A DNA stretch of 43,238 bases from Burkholderia sp. Bp8992 (GCF_003853705.1 NZ_QTQI01000045.1:1-43238); one strand, 5' to 3'; shown: positions 10,196 to 19,664, counted from the first letter of the stretch. Notes: a model not told the origin generated them from the letters alone. Numbers and translations: made by a program.

Positions 10196-10280
10196 TTTGC
10201 ATTCCTTTATCAATCAGTCACGCGGATCGAAATCCGCGCTAGTCCGCTCCCTTTGGGGCGAACGGTGGGCTTAGTCAATC

Positions 10281-10323
10281 AAAAAAGCAACGCCCGTCGA
10301 CGCTGAGCGGCGACAGGCAATGC
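10281..10323 (-). terminator. Terminator-like hairpin between rpsK and rpsD
   Basis: An imperfect hairpin at 10287-10323: outer GCA/TGC, GCC/GGC, then GTCG/CGAC and CGCT pairing with some G-U pairs. On the minus strand it is followed at once by six T residues (10286-10281). The layout is that of an intrinsic terminator, placed inside the alpha operon. Confidence 0.55.
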
Positions 10324-10349
10324 GCTAGCACGAACGTGCCAGCACATCC

Positions 10350-10751
10350 TTAGATACGACGACGCTTCGGCGGGCGGCAGCCGTTGTGCGGAATCGGGGT
10401 GACGTCCGAAATCGCGGTGATCTTGATGCCGAGGCCGTGCAGTGCGCGCACTGCCGACTCACGACCCGGGCCCGGGCCCTTGATCCGCACTTCCAGATTC
10501 TTCACACCGTATTCCATCGCGACGCGGCCAGCCGACTCGGCTGCGACCTGGGCAGCGAACGGCGTCGATTTGCGCGAGCCCTTGAAGCCCTGACCGCCCG
10601 ACGTCGCCCATGCCAGCGCGTTGCCTTGGCGATCGGTGATCGTGATGATCGTGTTGTTGAACGACGCGTGAACGTGAACCACGCCTTCAGCGACGTTCTT
10701 CTTAACCTTTTTGCGAACGCGTTGCGCCGCGGTATTCGAAGCCTTAGCCAT
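10350..10751 (-). CDS. rpsK: 30S ribosomal protein S11
   Basis: 133 residues, near the E. coli length. Recognised by [20 protein letters not shown] and the basic C-terminus [14 protein letters not shown]11 sits on the 30S platform next to S7 and S18, close to the E-site mRNA. The ATG lies 28 nt after the rpsM stop. It is followed by a 154-bp gap holding a terminator-like hairpin, an unusually large spacing within this gene series. Confidence 0.99.
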
Positions 10752-10779
10752 TACGTTTTCCTGTAACTGTCAGTTCCGC

Positions 10780-11145
10780 TTACTTCTTCAGCGCTTGCGC
10801 TGCACGACGCGGACCCTTACGGGTACGTGCGTTCGTACGCGTACGCTGACCGCGCATCGGCAGGCCCTTGCGATGACGGACGCCACGGTAGCAACCGAGG
10901 TCCATCAGGCGCTTGATGTTCATCGTCACTTCACGGCGCAGATCGCCTTCGACGACAAACTTGCCCACTTCTTCACGCAGCTTTTCCAGGTCTGCGTCGG
11001 TCAGATCCTTGACCTTCTTCGAAAAATCGACGCCAGCTGCCACGCAGATGCTGCGCGAACGGGTGCGGCCGACACCAAAGATAGCCGTCAGGCCAATCTC
11101 GGTGTGCTGGTGATTCGGGATGTTAACCCCTGCGATACGAGCCAT
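10780..11145 (-). CDS. rpsM: 30S ribosomal protein S13
   Basis: 121 residues. Canonical start [20 protein letters not shown], central helix-two-turn-helix region, and the basic C-terminal tail [20 protein letters not shown] that reaches toward the P-site tRNA. S13 lies in the 30S head and forms bridges to the large subunit. It is the first gene of the alpha operon by E. coli convention, but here only 38 nt separate it from rpmJ and no promoter is evident. It is probably read from the spc transcript. Confidence 0.99.
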   Translation of the reverse strand: MARIAGVNIPNHQHTEIGLTAIFGVGRTRSRSICVAAGVDFSKKVKDLTDADLEKLREEVGKFVVEGDLRREVTMNIKRLMDLGCYRGVRHRKGLPMRGQRTRTNARTRKGPRRAAQALKK

Positions 11146-11183
11146 TGTTTTTCCTCAAACAAAAAGCGCAAACAAACGCGCGG

Positions 11184-11300
11184 TCAGCCTTGGCGCTGCT
11201 TGTGGCGCGGATCCGAGCTGCAGATCACGCGAACGACGCCTTTGCGCTTGATGATCTTGCAATTGCGGCAAATGCGCTTAACCGATGCCATCACTTTCAT
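11184..11300 (-). CDS. rpmJ: 50S ribosomal protein L36
   Basis: 38 residues, beginning [14 protein letters not shown]. The zinc-ribbon ligands Cys11, Cys14, Cys27 and His33 are all present, so this is the zinc-binding form. L36 is a very small, basic protein that organises domains II, V and VI of 23S rRNA. The gene sits between infA (20 nt upstream) and rpsM. Although very short, it is unambiguous. Confidence 0.97.
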
Positions 11301-11320
11301 GATAATACCCTTTTTTCAAA

Positions 11321-11539
11321 TCACTTCGCCCGGAACACGATCCGCGCACGAGACAGATCGTAAGGCGTCAACTCAACCGTCACCTTGTCGCCCGGCAGGA
11401 TGCGGATGTAGTGCATCCGCATCTTTCCGGAAATATGCCCCAACACGACATGGCCGTTTTCCAGCTTCACACGGAAGGTCGCATTCGGGAGGTTTTCAAT
11501 CACCTCGCCCTGCATCTGGATTACATCGTCTTTGGCCAT
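11321..11539 (-). CDS. infA: Translation initiation factor IF-1
   Basis: 72 residues from ATG at 11539 ([20 protein letters not shown]), a single OB/S1 fold. IF-1 occupies the ribosomal A site during initiation and supports IF-2 and IF-3. The reading frame is open further upstream, into secY, but that extension overlaps secY and is not part of the protein. It lies 7 nt after the secY stop. Placement of infA between secY and rpmJ differs from E. coli, where infA is elsewhere, and is common in betaproteobacteria and Gram-positives. Confidence 0.98.
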   Translation of the reverse strand: MAKDDVIQMQGEVIENLPNATFRVKLENGHVVLGHISGKMRMHYIRILPGDKVTVELTPYDLSRARIVFRAK

Positions 11540-11546
11540 AGTCCTT

Positions 11547-12896
11547 TCAACGCATCGGGATGTTGCCGCCCTTGAAGTTTGCCTTCTTGAGCAGTGACTC
11601 ATACTGTTGCGACATAACGTACGACTGCACCTGCGCCATAAAGTCCATCGTGACGACGACAATGATCAGCAGCGACGTTCCACCAAAATAAAACGGCACG
11701 TTCCAGCGCAGCACCAGAAATTCCGGCAGCAGACACACGAAGACGATGTAGATCGCACCGGCCAGCGTCAGACGCGTGAGGATGCGGTCGATATATCGTG
11801 CGGTCTGATCGCCCGGACGGATGCCCGGAACAAACGCGCCGCTCTTCTTCAGGTTGTCCGCGGTTTCCCTGCTGTTGAACACCAGTGCGGTGTAGAAGAA
11901 GCAGAAAAACACGATCGCCAGCGTGTACAGCAGCACATAGACCGGCTGGCCCGGCTTCAGCGCTTCCGCTACGTTATGCAACGTATTGGAAATCCAGCTT
12001 CCCGTCGGCTGACCGGTACTGAACCAGCCGAGAATCGTTGCCGGGAACAGAATGATCGACGATGCAAAGATCGGCGGAATCACGCCCGACATGTTCAACT
12101 TCAACGGCAGATGCGAAGACTGCCCACCGTAGATCTTGTTGCCGACCTGGCGTTTCGCGTAGTTCACGAGGATCTTGCGCTGACCGCGTTCGATGAACAC
12201 GACCAGGTAAGTCACCGCGGCAATCAGGACGACGATGATGATCGCCGAAATGATGCTCATCGAACCCGTACGCACCAGCTCGAACAACCCACCCACGGCA
12301 TTCGGGAACCCTGCTGCGATCCCGCCGAAGATGATGATCGAGATACCGTTGCCCAGACCACGCTCGGTAATCTGCTCGCCGAGCCACATCAGGAACATCG
12401 TACCGGTAACCAGCGTCACGACCGTCGTCAGACGGAACAGCATGCCGGGATCGGTGACGAGGCCAGGCTGGTTTTCCAGCGCAGCCGCGATACCGAACGC
12501 CTGGAAGGTCGCGAGCACCACGGTGAAATACCGCGTGTACTGCGTGATCTTCCGTTGCCCTGCCTGCCCTTCCTTCTTCAGCGCCTCGAGTTGCGGCGAT
12601 ACGATCGCCAGCAACTGCATGATGATCGACGCCGAGATGTACGGCATGATCCCCAGCGCAAAGATCGTGAAGCGGGAAAGCGCGCCACCCGAGAACATGT
12701 TGAACATGCCCAGGATGCCGCCCGCCTGGCTCTGGAACAGCTTAGCCAGTTGATCCGGATCGATGCCCGGCACGGGAATGTGCGCGCCGATGCGATAGAC
12801 GATCAGCGCCAGGAGCAGGAACATCGCTCGCCGGCGCAGATCGCCGAATTTCGCCGTGCTTCGACCGGGTTTTGCAAGACTCGGGCTGTTAGCCAA
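11547..12896 (-). CDS. secY: Protein translocase channel subunit SecY
   Basis: 449 residues with ten membrane helices. Family signatures include [13 protein letters not shown] near the start, [14 protein letters not shown], and [16 protein letters not shown] with [17 protein letters not shown]. SecY forms the protein-conducting pore with SecE, which is encoded 29 kb away in this window, and SecG. The start codon is TTG (12896), read as Met and preceded by GGAGAAGG at suitable spacing. This rare start may limit output of the channel relative to the surrounding ribosomal proteins. It is in the spc operon after rplO, as in E. coli. Confidence 0.98.
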   Translation of the reverse strand: MANSPSLAKPGRSTAKFGDLRRRAMFLLLALIVYRIGAHIPVPGIDPDQLAKLFQSQAGGILGMFNMFSGGALSRFTIFALGIMPYISASIIMQLLAIVSPQLEALKKEGQAGQRKITQYTRYFTVVLATFQAFGIAAALENQPGLVTDPGMLFRLTTVVTLVTGTMFLMWLGEQITERGLGNGISIIIFGGIAAGFPNAVGGLFELVRTGSMSIISAIIIVVLIAAVTYLVVFIERGQRKILVNYAKRQVGNKIYGGQSSHLPLKLNMSGVIPPIFASSIILFPATILGWFSTGQPTGSWISNTLHNVAEALKPGQPVYVLLYTLAIVFFCFFYTALVFNSRETADNLKKSGAFVPGIRPGDQTARYIDRILTRLTLAGAIYIVFVCLLPEFLVLRWNVPFYFGGTSLLIIVVVTMDFMAQVQSYVMSQQYESLLKKANFKGGNIPMR

Positions 12897-12938
12897 GTAC
12901 CTTCTCCGATGAATGCAAGTGACGACGCGCTACGCGTG

Positions 12939-13373
12939 TCACTCGGCGAACGAACCGCCAGCCGCTTCGATCGCAGCGCGCGCACCCTTGGTGGCACCGA
13001 GACCCTTCACGACGATCTTGCGCTTCAGTTCGCCCGTCGCGATGATCTTTGCGCTCTTCGTCAGCTCGCCGACCAGGCCGGCTTGCTTCAGTGCGAGCAG
13101 ATCGATCTCGTCGACCGGCAGCTTCTCGAGGTCGCCCAGGCGCACTTCACCGACGAATTCCTTCGTCAGCGACGTGAAGCCGCGCTTCGGCAGACGACGT
13201 TGCAGCGGCATCTGACCGCCTTCGAAACCGACTTTGTGGAAGCCGCCCGAACGCGATTTCTGACCCTTGTGACCACGGCCAGCCGTCTTGCCGAGGCCCG
13301 AACCGATGCCACGACCGACGCGACGCTTGGCGTGCTTGGCGCCAGCGGCCGGCTTCAGGTTATTCAATTCCAT
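12939..13373 (-). CDS. rplO: 50S ribosomal protein L15
   Basis: 144 residues. Typical Gly/Lys-rich N-terminus ([23 protein letters not shown]) that threads through the 23S rRNA core, followed by a globular domain. L15 joins late in 50S assembly. It starts 26 nt after rpmD and is followed 42 nt later by secY, the conserved order of the spc operon. Confidence 0.99.
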   Translation of the reverse strand: MELNNLKPAAGAKHAKRRVGRGIGSGLGKTAGRGHKGQKSRSGGFHKVGFEGGQMPLQRRLPKRGFTSLTKEFVGEVRLGDLEKLPVDEIDLLALKQAGLVGELTKSAKIIATGELKRKIVVKGLGATKGARAAIEAAGGSFAE

Positions 13374-13399
13374 ATCAACTCCTTGATCCGTAGGGCCGC

Positions 13400-13582
13400 T
13401 TACGCGATGACCTTAACGAGGTACGAGACCTTGTTGATCATGCCGCGGACCGCCGGCGTGTCCTGGAGCTCGCTGACCGAGTTGAGTCGGCGCAGGCCCA
13501 GGCCACGCACGGTCGCGCGGTGCGATTCGCGGGTCCCGATCAGGCTCTTAACGAGCTGAACCTTGACAGTTTTTTCAGACAT
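13400..13582 (-). CDS. rpmD: 50S ribosomal protein L30
   Basis: 60 residues from ATG at 13582 ([20 protein letters not shown]), with GGTGG upstream as the Shine-Dalgarno sequence. A GTG three codons further upstream is possible, but the shorter form matches the family. Contains the L30 signature (hydrophobic strand, then [11 protein letters not shown]). It lies 15 nt after rpsE. Confidence 0.98.
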
Positions 13583-13597
13583 GGTGACCACCCGGGC

Positions 13598-14116
13598 TTA
13601 GCCCAAAATATCTTCGACGGACTTGCCGCGCTTCGCCGCGATGTCTGCCGGGGTGGACTGCTTGCGCAGGCCGTCCAGCGTGGCGCGAACGAGGTTGTAC
13701 GGGTTCGTCGAACCGTGGCTCTTTGCCACGACGTTCTGAACGCCCATCACGTCGAACACTGCGCGCATCGGGCCGCCAGCGATCACGCCCGTACCTGCCT
13801 TCGCCGGAGCGAGGAGGACAGCGGATGCGCCGTGCTTGCCGTGCACTTCGTGTTGCAGCGTGCCGTTCTTGAGCGGCACCTTGAACATGTTGCGGCGAGC
13901 TTGTTCCATTGCCTTCTGGACAGCGACCGGCACTTCCTTCGCCTTGCCCTTGCCCATACCGATGCGGCCATCACCGTCGCCAACCACGGTCAGTGCGGCG
14001 AAGCCGAGAATACGGCCACCCTTCACGACCTTGGTCACGCGATTGACCGAAATCATCTTTTCACGAAGGCCGTCGTCGCGCTCGTCAGCCTGAACTTTCG
14101 CTTGCATCTTTGCCAT
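13598..14116 (-). CDS. rpsE: 30S ribosomal protein S5
   Basis: 172 residues with the double-stranded-RNA-binding fold and the S5 signature ([20 protein letters not shown] and [17 protein letters not shown]). S5 is needed for decoding accuracy and lines the mRNA entry tunnel. The loop VTKVVKGGR, whose changes give spectinomycin resistance in E. coli, looks wild type. It lies 14 nt after rplR. Confidence 0.99.
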   Translation of the reverse strand: MAKMQAKVQADERDDGLREKMISVNRVTKVVKGGRILGFAALTVVGDGDGRIGMGKGKAKEVPVAVQKAMEQARRNMFKVPLKNGTLQHEVHGKHGASAVLLAPAKAGTGVIAGGPMRAVFDVMGVQNVVAKSHGSTNPYNLVRATLDGLRKQSTPADIAAKRGKSVEDILG

Positions 14117-14130
14117 GACGAATTCCTTCC

Positions 14131-14496
14131 TTAGAACTTGAGCCCAGCTTCGCGAGCTGCCTCAGCCAGCGCCTTGACGCGGCCGTGGTAGCGGAAGCCC
14201 GAGCGGTCGAAGGCGACGGATTCGATGCCGGCAGCCTTTGCCTTTTCGGCAATACGCTTGCCGATCAGCGTCGCGGCATTGACGTTGCCGCCCTTGCCCG
14301 ACTTGTCGGCCAGTTCTGCGCGCACTTCTGCCTCGAGCGTCGATGCGCTAGCGAGCACCTTGGTGCCGCACGGCGAGAACACTTGAGCGTAGATGTGCGT
14401 GTTCGTGCGATGCACGGCGAGACGCGCGACCTGCAGCTCAGCGATCTTGATACGCGTCTGGCGAGCGCGGCGCAGGCGAGATTGAGTCTTATCCAT
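14131..14496 (-). CDS. rplR: 50S ribosomal protein L18
   Basis: 121 residues. Basic N-terminus ([18 protein letters not shown]) and the conserved core SNTHIYAQV-like segment ([22 protein letters not shown]). L18 binds 5S rRNA together with L5 and L25 and brings it into the central protuberance. It lies 12 nt after rplF, with a Shine-Dalgarno AAGGGTG just before the ATG. Confidence 0.99.
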
Positions 14497-14508
14497 GATT
14501 GCGCACCC

Positions 14509-15039
14509 TTACTTCTTCTTCGTTTCTTTGAGGATCACAACCTCGTCGGCATAGCGCACGCCCTTGCCCTTGTAGGGCTCCGGCGGACGGTAACCGCGGA
14601 CTTCCGCAGCCACTTGACCGACTTGTTGCTTGTTGATCCCCTTGATCACGATTTCGGTTTGCGTCGGGGTTTCAGCCTTGACGCCTTCCGGCATCTGGTG
14701 CACCACCGGGTGCGAGAAACCCAGCGACAGATTCAGCTTGTCGCCTTGCGCTTGCGCACGGTAACCGACGCCAACCAGCGTCAGCTTGCGCTCGAAACCC
14801 TTGGTCACGCCGTGCACGGCATTCGCGATGATCGCGCGCATCGTGCCCGACAGTGCATTTGCTTCGCGGCTTTCGTCGACCGGCGACAGATTCAGCGTGC
14901 CGTCGTTGTTCGCCACGTTCACGAGCGGATTGATCGCTTGCGTGATGGTGCCCAGCGGACCCTTGACGGTGATAGCACCGTCGGCCAGCTTGACTTCCGC
15001 GCCTTGCAGCGCGATCGGGCTCTTACCTACTCGAGACAT
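14509..15039 (-). CDS. rplF: 50S ribosomal protein L6
   Basis: 176 residues, two repeated alpha/beta domains. The C-terminal signature [19 protein letters not shown] is present. L6 lies near the GTPase-associated centre at the base of the L7/L12 stalk and contacts EF-G. A GAGAGA-type Shine-Dalgarno sequence precedes the ATG. It lies 18 nt after rpsH. Confidence 0.99.
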   Translation of the reverse strand: MSRVGKSPIALQGAEVKLADGAITVKGPLGTITQAINPLVNVANNDGTLNLSPVDESREANALSGTMRAIIANAVHGVTKGFERKLTLVGVGYRAQAQGDKLNLSLGFSHPVVHQMPEGVKAETPTQTEIVIKGINKQQVGQVAAEVRGYRPPEPYKGKGVRYADEVVILKETKKK

Positions 15040-15057
15040 GTTTCTCTCTCCTCGGCT

Positions 15058-15453
15058 TTAAGCGACGTAGCAGATGACTTCGCCGCCGACGCCGGTAGCG
15101 CGCGCCTTGCGGTCGGTCATCACGCCCTTCGGCGTCGACACGATAGCCACGCCGAGGCCGTTCATGACCTGCGGAATGTCGTTACGGCCGCGGTACACGC
15201 GCAGACCAGGCTTCGACACGCGCTCGAGGCGTTCGATGACCGGGCGACCTGCGTAGTACTTCAGCGCGATATTCAGTTCGGACTTCGCACCTTCCGCCTT
15301 CACGGCGAAATCGTCGATATAACCTTCGTCCTTGAGGACTTGCGCGATTGCAACCTTGACCTTCGACGAGGGCATCGCAACCGATACCTTCTCGACCATC
15401 TGCGCGTTGCGGATGCGAGTCAGCATATCGGCGATAGGATCACTCATGCTCAT
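15058..15453 (-). CDS. rpsH: 30S ribosomal protein S8
   Basis: 131 residues, canonical start [18 protein letters not shown] and C-terminal [12 protein letters not shown]8 is a primary 16S rRNA binder. In E. coli it also represses translation of the spc operon by binding a 16S-like site at the L5 start. I did not establish such a mimic here. It lies 14 nt after rpsN. Confidence 0.99.
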   Translation of the reverse strand: MSMSDPIADMLTRIRNAQMVEKVSVAMPSSKVKVAIAQVLKDEGYIDDFAVKAEGAKSELNIALKYYAGRPVIERLERVSKPGLRVYRGRNDIPQVMNGLGVAIVSTPKGVMTDRKARATGVGGEVICYVA

Positions 15454-15467
15454 TTACGTTTCTCCTA

Positions 15468-15773
15468 TTACCAGCTCGCCTTGGTCAGGCCAGGAATCTC
15501 GCCACGGAATGCGATTTCACGAATCTTGTTACGCGCGAGGCCGAATTTACGGAACGTGCCACGCGGACGGCCCGTGATCGCGCAGCGGTTACGCTGGCGG
15601 GTCGGGTTTGCGTTGCGGGGCAGTTGCTGCAGCTCAAGGCGTGCTTCGTAGCGCTCTTCTTCCGACTTGCTTTGGTCTTCGACGATCGCCTTCAGCGCTT
15701 CGCGCTTTGCTGCGAACTTCGCGACCAGGCGGGCGCGCTTCTTTTCACGTTCGATCAGTGCCAGTTTAGCCAC
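15468..15773 (-). CDS. rpsN: 30S ribosomal protein S14 (zinc-free form)
   Basis: 101 residues, the long form. It keeps only one Cys ([11 protein letters not shown]) and so lacks the CXXC...CXXC zinc site of the short form. S14 is in the 30S head and helps shape the tRNA-binding region. It lies 7 nt after rplE. Confidence 0.99.
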   Translation of the reverse strand: MAKLALIEREKKRARLVAKFAAKREALKAIVEDQSKSEEERYEARLELQQLPRNANPTRQRNRCAITGRPRGTFRKFGLARNKIREIAFRGEIPGLTKASW

Positions 15774-15780
15774 GGTAACC

Positions 15781-16320
15781 TCAGTTTCTGAACGGGAACT
15801 TGAAGCTGGCGAGCAGAGCCTTTGCTTCGTCGTCGGTCTTCGCAGTCGTCGTGATGCTGATGTTCAGCCCACGCAGTGCGTCGATCTTGTCGTAGTCGAT
15901 TTCGGGGAAAATGATCTGCTCTTTCACACCGATGTTGTAGTTGCCACGGCCATCGAAAGCACGACCCGACACACCGCGGAAATCTCGCACGCGGGGCAGG
16001 GCAACCGTCACGAAACGGTCGAGGAATTCGTACATCGCCTGGCCACGCAGCGTCACCATCGCGCCGATCGGGTAACCCTGGCGGATCTTGAAGCCTGCGA
16101 TTGCCTTGCGAGCCTTCGTGACGACCGGCTTCTGGCCGGCGATCTTCGTGAGGTCGCCAACGGCGTTCTCGATGATCTTCTTGTCAGCGATCGCTTCGCC
16201 AAGACCCATGTTCAGCGTGATCTTGGTGATGCGCGGCACTTCCATGACCGACTTGTAACCGAACTTCTCGATCAGGCCGGGCACAACCTTTTCTTTGTAA
16301 AACTCTTGAAAACGAGCCAT
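15781..16320 (-). CDS. rplE: 50S ribosomal protein L5
   Basis: 179 residues, standard length. Recognised by [20 protein letters not shown], the signature [11 protein letters not shown] and [11 protein letters not shown] near the C-terminus. L5 binds 5S rRNA and contacts the P-site tRNA from the central protuberance. It lies 16 nt after rplX. Confidence 0.99.
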   Translation of the reverse strand: MARFQEFYKEKVVPGLIEKFGYKSVMEVPRITKITLNMGLGEAIADKKIIENAVGDLTKIAGQKPVVTKARKAIAGFKIRQGYPIGAMVTLRGQAMYEFLDRFVTVALPRVRDFRGVSGRAFDGRGNYNIGVKEQIIFPEIDYDKIDALRGLNISITTTAKTDDEAKALLASFKFPFRN

Positions 16321-16336
16321 TTTTTACTCCGCTGCG

Positions 16337-16645
16337 TCAGGCGCTCAGTACGGCACCGGTCGTCTTCAGGAAGCGAACCTTCTTGCCTTCCTCGACCTTG
16401 ATGCCAACACGCGACGCCTTGCCATTCGCGTCGACCAGTGCGACGTTCGAAATATGCAGGGGCATCGTCTTCGCTTCCACGCCGCCCGTCGTACCCTTCA
16501 TCGGGTTCGGCTTCACATGCTTCTTGACGAGGTTGATACCTTCAACCGTCACATGCTCAGCACCGACAGCCAGCACGACGCCGCGCTTGCCCTTGTCCTT
16601 GCCAGTAACGACGATAACTTCGTCACCTTTGCGAATCTTGTTCAT
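16337..16645 (-). CDS. rplX: 50S ribosomal protein L24
   Basis: 102 residues with a KOW motif near the N-terminus ([22 protein letters not shown]). L24 is one of the first proteins to bind the 5' end of 23S rRNA and initiates 50S assembly. It lies 9 nt after rplN. Confidence 0.99.
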
Positions 16646-16654
16646 CGCGACTCC

Positions 16655-17023
16655 TTACAGCACTTCCGGCGCCAGCGAAACGATCTTCATGAATCGTTCG
16701 CTACGCAGCTCACGCGTCACCGGCCCGAAGATACGGGTGCCGATCGGCTCGAGCTTGTTATTCAAAAGCACAGCGGCGTTGCCGTCGAACTTGATCAGCG
16801 AGCCGTCTTGACGGCGCACGCCCTTGGCGGTGCGGACCACCACGGCGTTGTAAATTTCGCCTTTCTTCACGCGCCCGCGCGGCGTCGCCTCTTTGACGGT
16901 CACCTTGATGATGTCGCCAATGCCGGCATAACGACGCTTCGAGCCGCCGAGCACCTTGATGCACATGACTTCACGTGCACCCGTGTTGTCGGCTACTTCG
17001 AGCCGAGATTCGGTCTGGATCAT
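16655..17023 (-). CDS. rplN: 50S ribosomal protein L14
   Basis: 122 residues from ATG at 17023 ([20 protein letters not shown]), full length and with the signature [21 protein letters not shown]14 lies at the subunit interface and forms bridges to 16S rRNA. The frame stays open upstream to about 17221, but that part has no L14 similarity and falls in the leader. It is the first gene of the spc operon. A 309-bp gap with a candidate promoter separates it from rpsQ. Confidence 0.99.
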   Translation of the reverse strand: MIQTESRLEVADNTGAREVMCIKVLGGSKRRYAGIGDIIKVTVKEATPRGRVKKGEIYNAVVVRTAKGVRRQDGSLIKFDGNAAVLLNNKLEPIGTRIFGPVTRELRSERFMKIVSLAPEVL

Positions 17024-17332
17024 GGTTTGTCTTTCCCAACTTAATCCGGATGCACCACCATGATGCATTCGGTCAGTCTTGGTCCCGTCAGCCAATCGGC
17101 TGCTTGGGTTGGAACAGCAGCGACGGCAAACGAAACCCGCCATCGCAATTCGGTGAATCTTTCGGACAGGCAGGCGCCAGTCCGCTTCCCCCACCAACTT
17201 CGCCCGCGACGGGGCTCCCATAAAGAGGGAAGACCAGGATTATAACAAATAATCCTGGTCACGCAAGCAAAAACTTTGCGATTTCAAGCACTTCGAGGAG
17301 AAGTGCCTGTTACTGCCTACTGCGCTGCCCGC
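17024..17332 (-). promoter_or_regulatory. spc operon promoter and leader (rpsQ-rplN spacer)
   Basis: This 309-bp spacer holds no convincing gene. On the minus strand TTGCGT (17266-17261) and a consensus TATAAT (17244-17239) are spaced 16 nt apart, the best sigma-70 promoter seen in the ribosomal part. This is the position of the spc promoter in E. coli. Transcription from near 17232 would give a leader of about 209 nt before rplN. The -10 lies inside a perfect inverted repeat (see separate entry). Only small weak hairpins were noticed in the leader. Confidence 0.65.
17232..17260. repeat. Perfect 12-bp inverted repeat embracing the spc -10 box
   Basis: GACCAGGATTAT and ATAATCCTGGTC separated by five bases. 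One arm contains the TATAAT -10 and the other lies in the spacer toward the -35. As RNA from the S10 operon it would be a 12-bp hairpin; as DNA it could be an operator. On the minus strand it is not followed by a T tract (TTCCCTC), so it is a poor terminator. Confidence 0.7.
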
Positions 17333-17605
17333 TTAGATGACGCGAGCTGCTTCGACGAGGCGCGACACCGTCCAGGCCTTCGTCTTCGAAACAGGACGAG
17401 TTTCCTGGATTTCGACGAGATCGCCTTCGTTGCAGGTGTTCGCTTCATCATGCGCGTGGTACTTCTTCGAGCGCACGACATACTTGCCGTAGATCGGGTG
17501 CTTGACGCGGTGCTCGATCAGCACGGTGACGGTCTTGTCCATCTTGTTGCTGACGACCCGACCGACCAGCGTCCGCTTCAGCGAGGTTTTCACGCTATCG
17601 TTCAT
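17333..17605 (-). CDS. rpsQ: 30S ribosomal protein S17
   Basis: 90 residues, OB fold. The signature [23 protein letters not shown] and [18 protein letters not shown] are present. S17 binds the 5' domain of 16S rRNA early in assembly. Its ATG overlaps the rpmC stop by 4 nt (ATGA), suggesting translational coupling. It is the last gene of the S10 operon. Confidence 0.99.
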
Positions 17606-17796
17606 TTCTGGTTCGCCTTCTGAGTCATGACGGTCCGCACACGTGCGATGTCGCGACGAACCTTCTTCAGCTGGCTCGTGTTCGTGAGCTGCTGGGTCGC
17701 GAGTTGCATGCGCAGGCCGAATTGCGCCTTCAGCAGGTCCGCCAGCTCCTTGTTGAGCGCGGCCTGGTCTTTCTGGAGAAGTTCGGAAGCCTTCAT
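17602..17796 (-). CDS. rpmC: 50S ribosomal protein L29
   Basis: 64 residues forming two long helices ([20 protein letters not shown] and the following [13 protein letters not shown]). L29 lies at the tunnel exit next to L23 and forms part of the docking site for trigger factor and SRP. It overlaps rpsQ by 4 nt and lies 9 nt after rplP. Confidence 0.99.
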
Positions 17797-17805
17797 GTTT
17801 TCTCC

Positions 17806-18222
17806 TTAGGCGCCGAGCTGGCGCACGATGAATGCCGTCTTCAGCGGCAGCTTGGCTGCAGCCAGACGGAACGCTTCGCGTGCCAGTTCTTCGGTTACGC
17901 CGTCCATTTCATAGAGCATCTTGCCCGGCTGAATCTCGGCGACGTAGTACTCCGGGTTACCCTTACCGTTACCCATACGCACTTCGGCCGGCTTCTGCGA
18001 AATCGGCTTGTCCGGGAAGATCCGGATCCAGATGCGGCCGCCACGCTTGATGTGACGCGTCATTGCACGACGTGCCGCTTCAATCTGGCGGGCGGTCAGA
18101 CGACCGCGACCGATAGCCTTCAGGCCGAAGTCACCGAACGACACTGCGTTGCCGCGCGTCGCCTTGCCGGTGTTACGACCCTTCTGCTCTTTACGATACT
18201 TTCTGCGTTTCGGTTGCAGCAT
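17806..18222 (-). CDS. rplP: 50S ribosomal protein L16
   Basis: 138 residues, starting [17 protein letters not shown]. Contains [20 protein letters not shown] and the conserved [13 protein letters not shown]16 organises the A-site region near the peptidyl transferase centre. It starts 2 nt after the rpsC stop. Confidence 0.99.
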
Positions 18223-18224
18223 CG

Positions 18225-19025
18225 TTATTCTCCAGTCTTGCCGTCTTCGGGCTTGCCGGCGCCACGGCGCGGTGCGCCACGGCGAGCACCCGGAGCGCCG
18301 CCTTCGCCATCACGGCGCGGACGACGGTCGCCCGGACGCGCATTGCGACGCGGACGCTTGTCTTCGGCTACTTCTTCCACCACCGGTGCGTCGTTGCGGC
18401 CGAGCGTATCGCCCTTGTAGACCCACACCTTGACGCCGATGATCCCGTAAGTCGTCTTCGCTTCCGAAGTCGCGTAGTCGATATCAGCACGCAGCGTGTG
18501 AAGCGGCACGCGACCTTCGCGATACCACTCCGTACGAGCGATTTCGATACCGTTCAGACGGCCCGCGCTCATGATCTTGATGCCTTGAGCACCCAGACGC
18601 ATCGCGTTCTGCATCGCACGCTTCATCGCGCGACGGAACATGATCCGGCGCTCGAGCTGTTGCGTGATCGAGTCAGCGATCAGCTGAGCATCGGTTTCCG
18701 GCTTGCGGATTTCTTCGATGTTGACGTGAACCGGAACGCCCATGCGGCGTTGCAGTTCCGTCTTCAGCTGCTCGATATCCTCGCCCTTCTTGCCGATGAC
18801 CACACCCGGACGCGAGCTGTAAATCGTGATGCGCGCGTTCTTCGCCGGACGCTCGATGACGACCCGACCGACCGAAGCGTTCTTCAGCTTCTTCTTCAGG
18901 TATTCACGAACACCGATGTCTTCCTGCAGCATCGCCGCGAAATTGTTGTTGTTCGCGTACCAACGCGAAGCCCAATTGCGGCTGACAGCCAGGCGGAAGC
19001 CAGTCGGATGAATTTTCTGTCCCAT
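18225..19025 (-). CDS. rpsC: 30S ribosomal protein S3 with extended C-terminus
   Basis: 266 residues against 233 in E. coli. The N-terminus [18 protein letters not shown], the KH domain (about 38-106, with [18 protein letters not shown]) and the C-terminal domain are normal up to about residue 220. A low-complexity tail rich in Arg, Gly, Pro and Asp ([18 protein letters not shown] and onward) follows. S3 lines the mRNA entry tunnel and has helicase activity with S4 and S5. The tail would project from the head near the mRNA entrance; its role is unknown. It lies 11 nt after rplV. Confidence 0.99.
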   Translation of the reverse strand: MGQKIHPTGFRLAVSRNWASRWYANNNNFAAMLQEDIGVREYLKKKLKNASVGRVVIERPAKNARITIYSSRPGVVIGKKGEDIEQLKTELQRRMGVPVHVNIEEIRKPETDAQLIADSITQQLERRIMFRRAMKRAMQNAMRLGAQGIKIMSAGRLNGIEIARTEWYREGRVPLHTLRADIDYATSEAKTTYGIIGVKVWVYKGDTLGRNDAPVVEEVAEDKRPRRNARPGDRRPRRDGEGGAPGARRGAPRRGAGKPEDGKTGE

Positions 19026-19036
19026 CGTATGGCTCC

Positions 19037-19366
19037 TTAATTCCCGACCGTCACAGTGATGTGACAGGATTGCTTCTCGATGCGGTTACCGCGGCCCTTG
19101 GCGCGCGCGGTGAAACGCTTGAGCGATGCAGCCTTGTCGACGTAGATGCTCTTGATCTTGAGCTCGTCGATATCAGCGCCTTCGTTGTGCTCCGCATTCG
19201 CGATTGCCGACAGCACAACCTTCTTCACGATGCCAGCCGCCTTCTTCGGCGAGAACGTCAGAACGTTCAGCGCCTTGTCGACCGGCAAACCGCGGATCTG
19301 GTCAGCCACAAGGCGCGTTTTCTGCGCCGAGATGCGGGCACCGCGATGAATTGCTTTCACTTCCAT
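19037..19366 (-). CDS. rplV: 50S ribosomal protein L22
   Basis: 109 residues. Begins [20 protein letters not shown]. The C-terminal hairpin loop ([20 protein letters not shown]) reaches into the nascent-peptide tunnel, where macrolide-resistance changes occur; no deletion or duplication is seen there. It lies 12 nt after rpsS. Confidence 0.99.
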
Positions 19367-19378
19367 CTTGATTGCCCC

Positions 19379-19654
19379 TTATTTCTTGGCCTTCTTGTCG
19401 GCTGCGTGACCCTTGAACGTACGGGTCAGTGCGAACTCGCCAAGCTTGTGGCCGACCATGTTTTCCGAGATGTACACCGGAACGTGTTGACGGCCGTTGT
19501 GAACAGCGATCGTCAGGCCGATGAAATCCGGCAGAATCGTCGAGCGACGCGACCAGGTCTTGATCGGCTTTTTGTCGCGCGAAGCTGCAGCCGCCTCAAC
19601 TTTCTTCAGCAAATGGGCGTCGCAGAACGGACCTTTTTTAACAGAACGTGCCAT
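19379..19654 (-). CDS. rpsS: 30S ribosomal protein S19
   Basis: 91 residues, starting [20 protein letters not shown], with the signature [21 protein letters not shown]19 pairs with S13 in the 30S head and contacts the A-site finger region. It lies 10 nt after rplB. Confidence 0.99.
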
Positions 19655-19664
19655 TGCCTACTCC

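Noticed and set aside
11540-11662. Longer IF-1 starting near 11662
   Set aside because: The extension overlaps secY, and the 72-residue form is the family standard.
17024-17262. Upstream extension of rplN to 17221, and a 73-codon frame at 17041-17262
   Set aside because: Neither resembles any family I know; both lie in the spc leader, and L14 has its full length from 17023.
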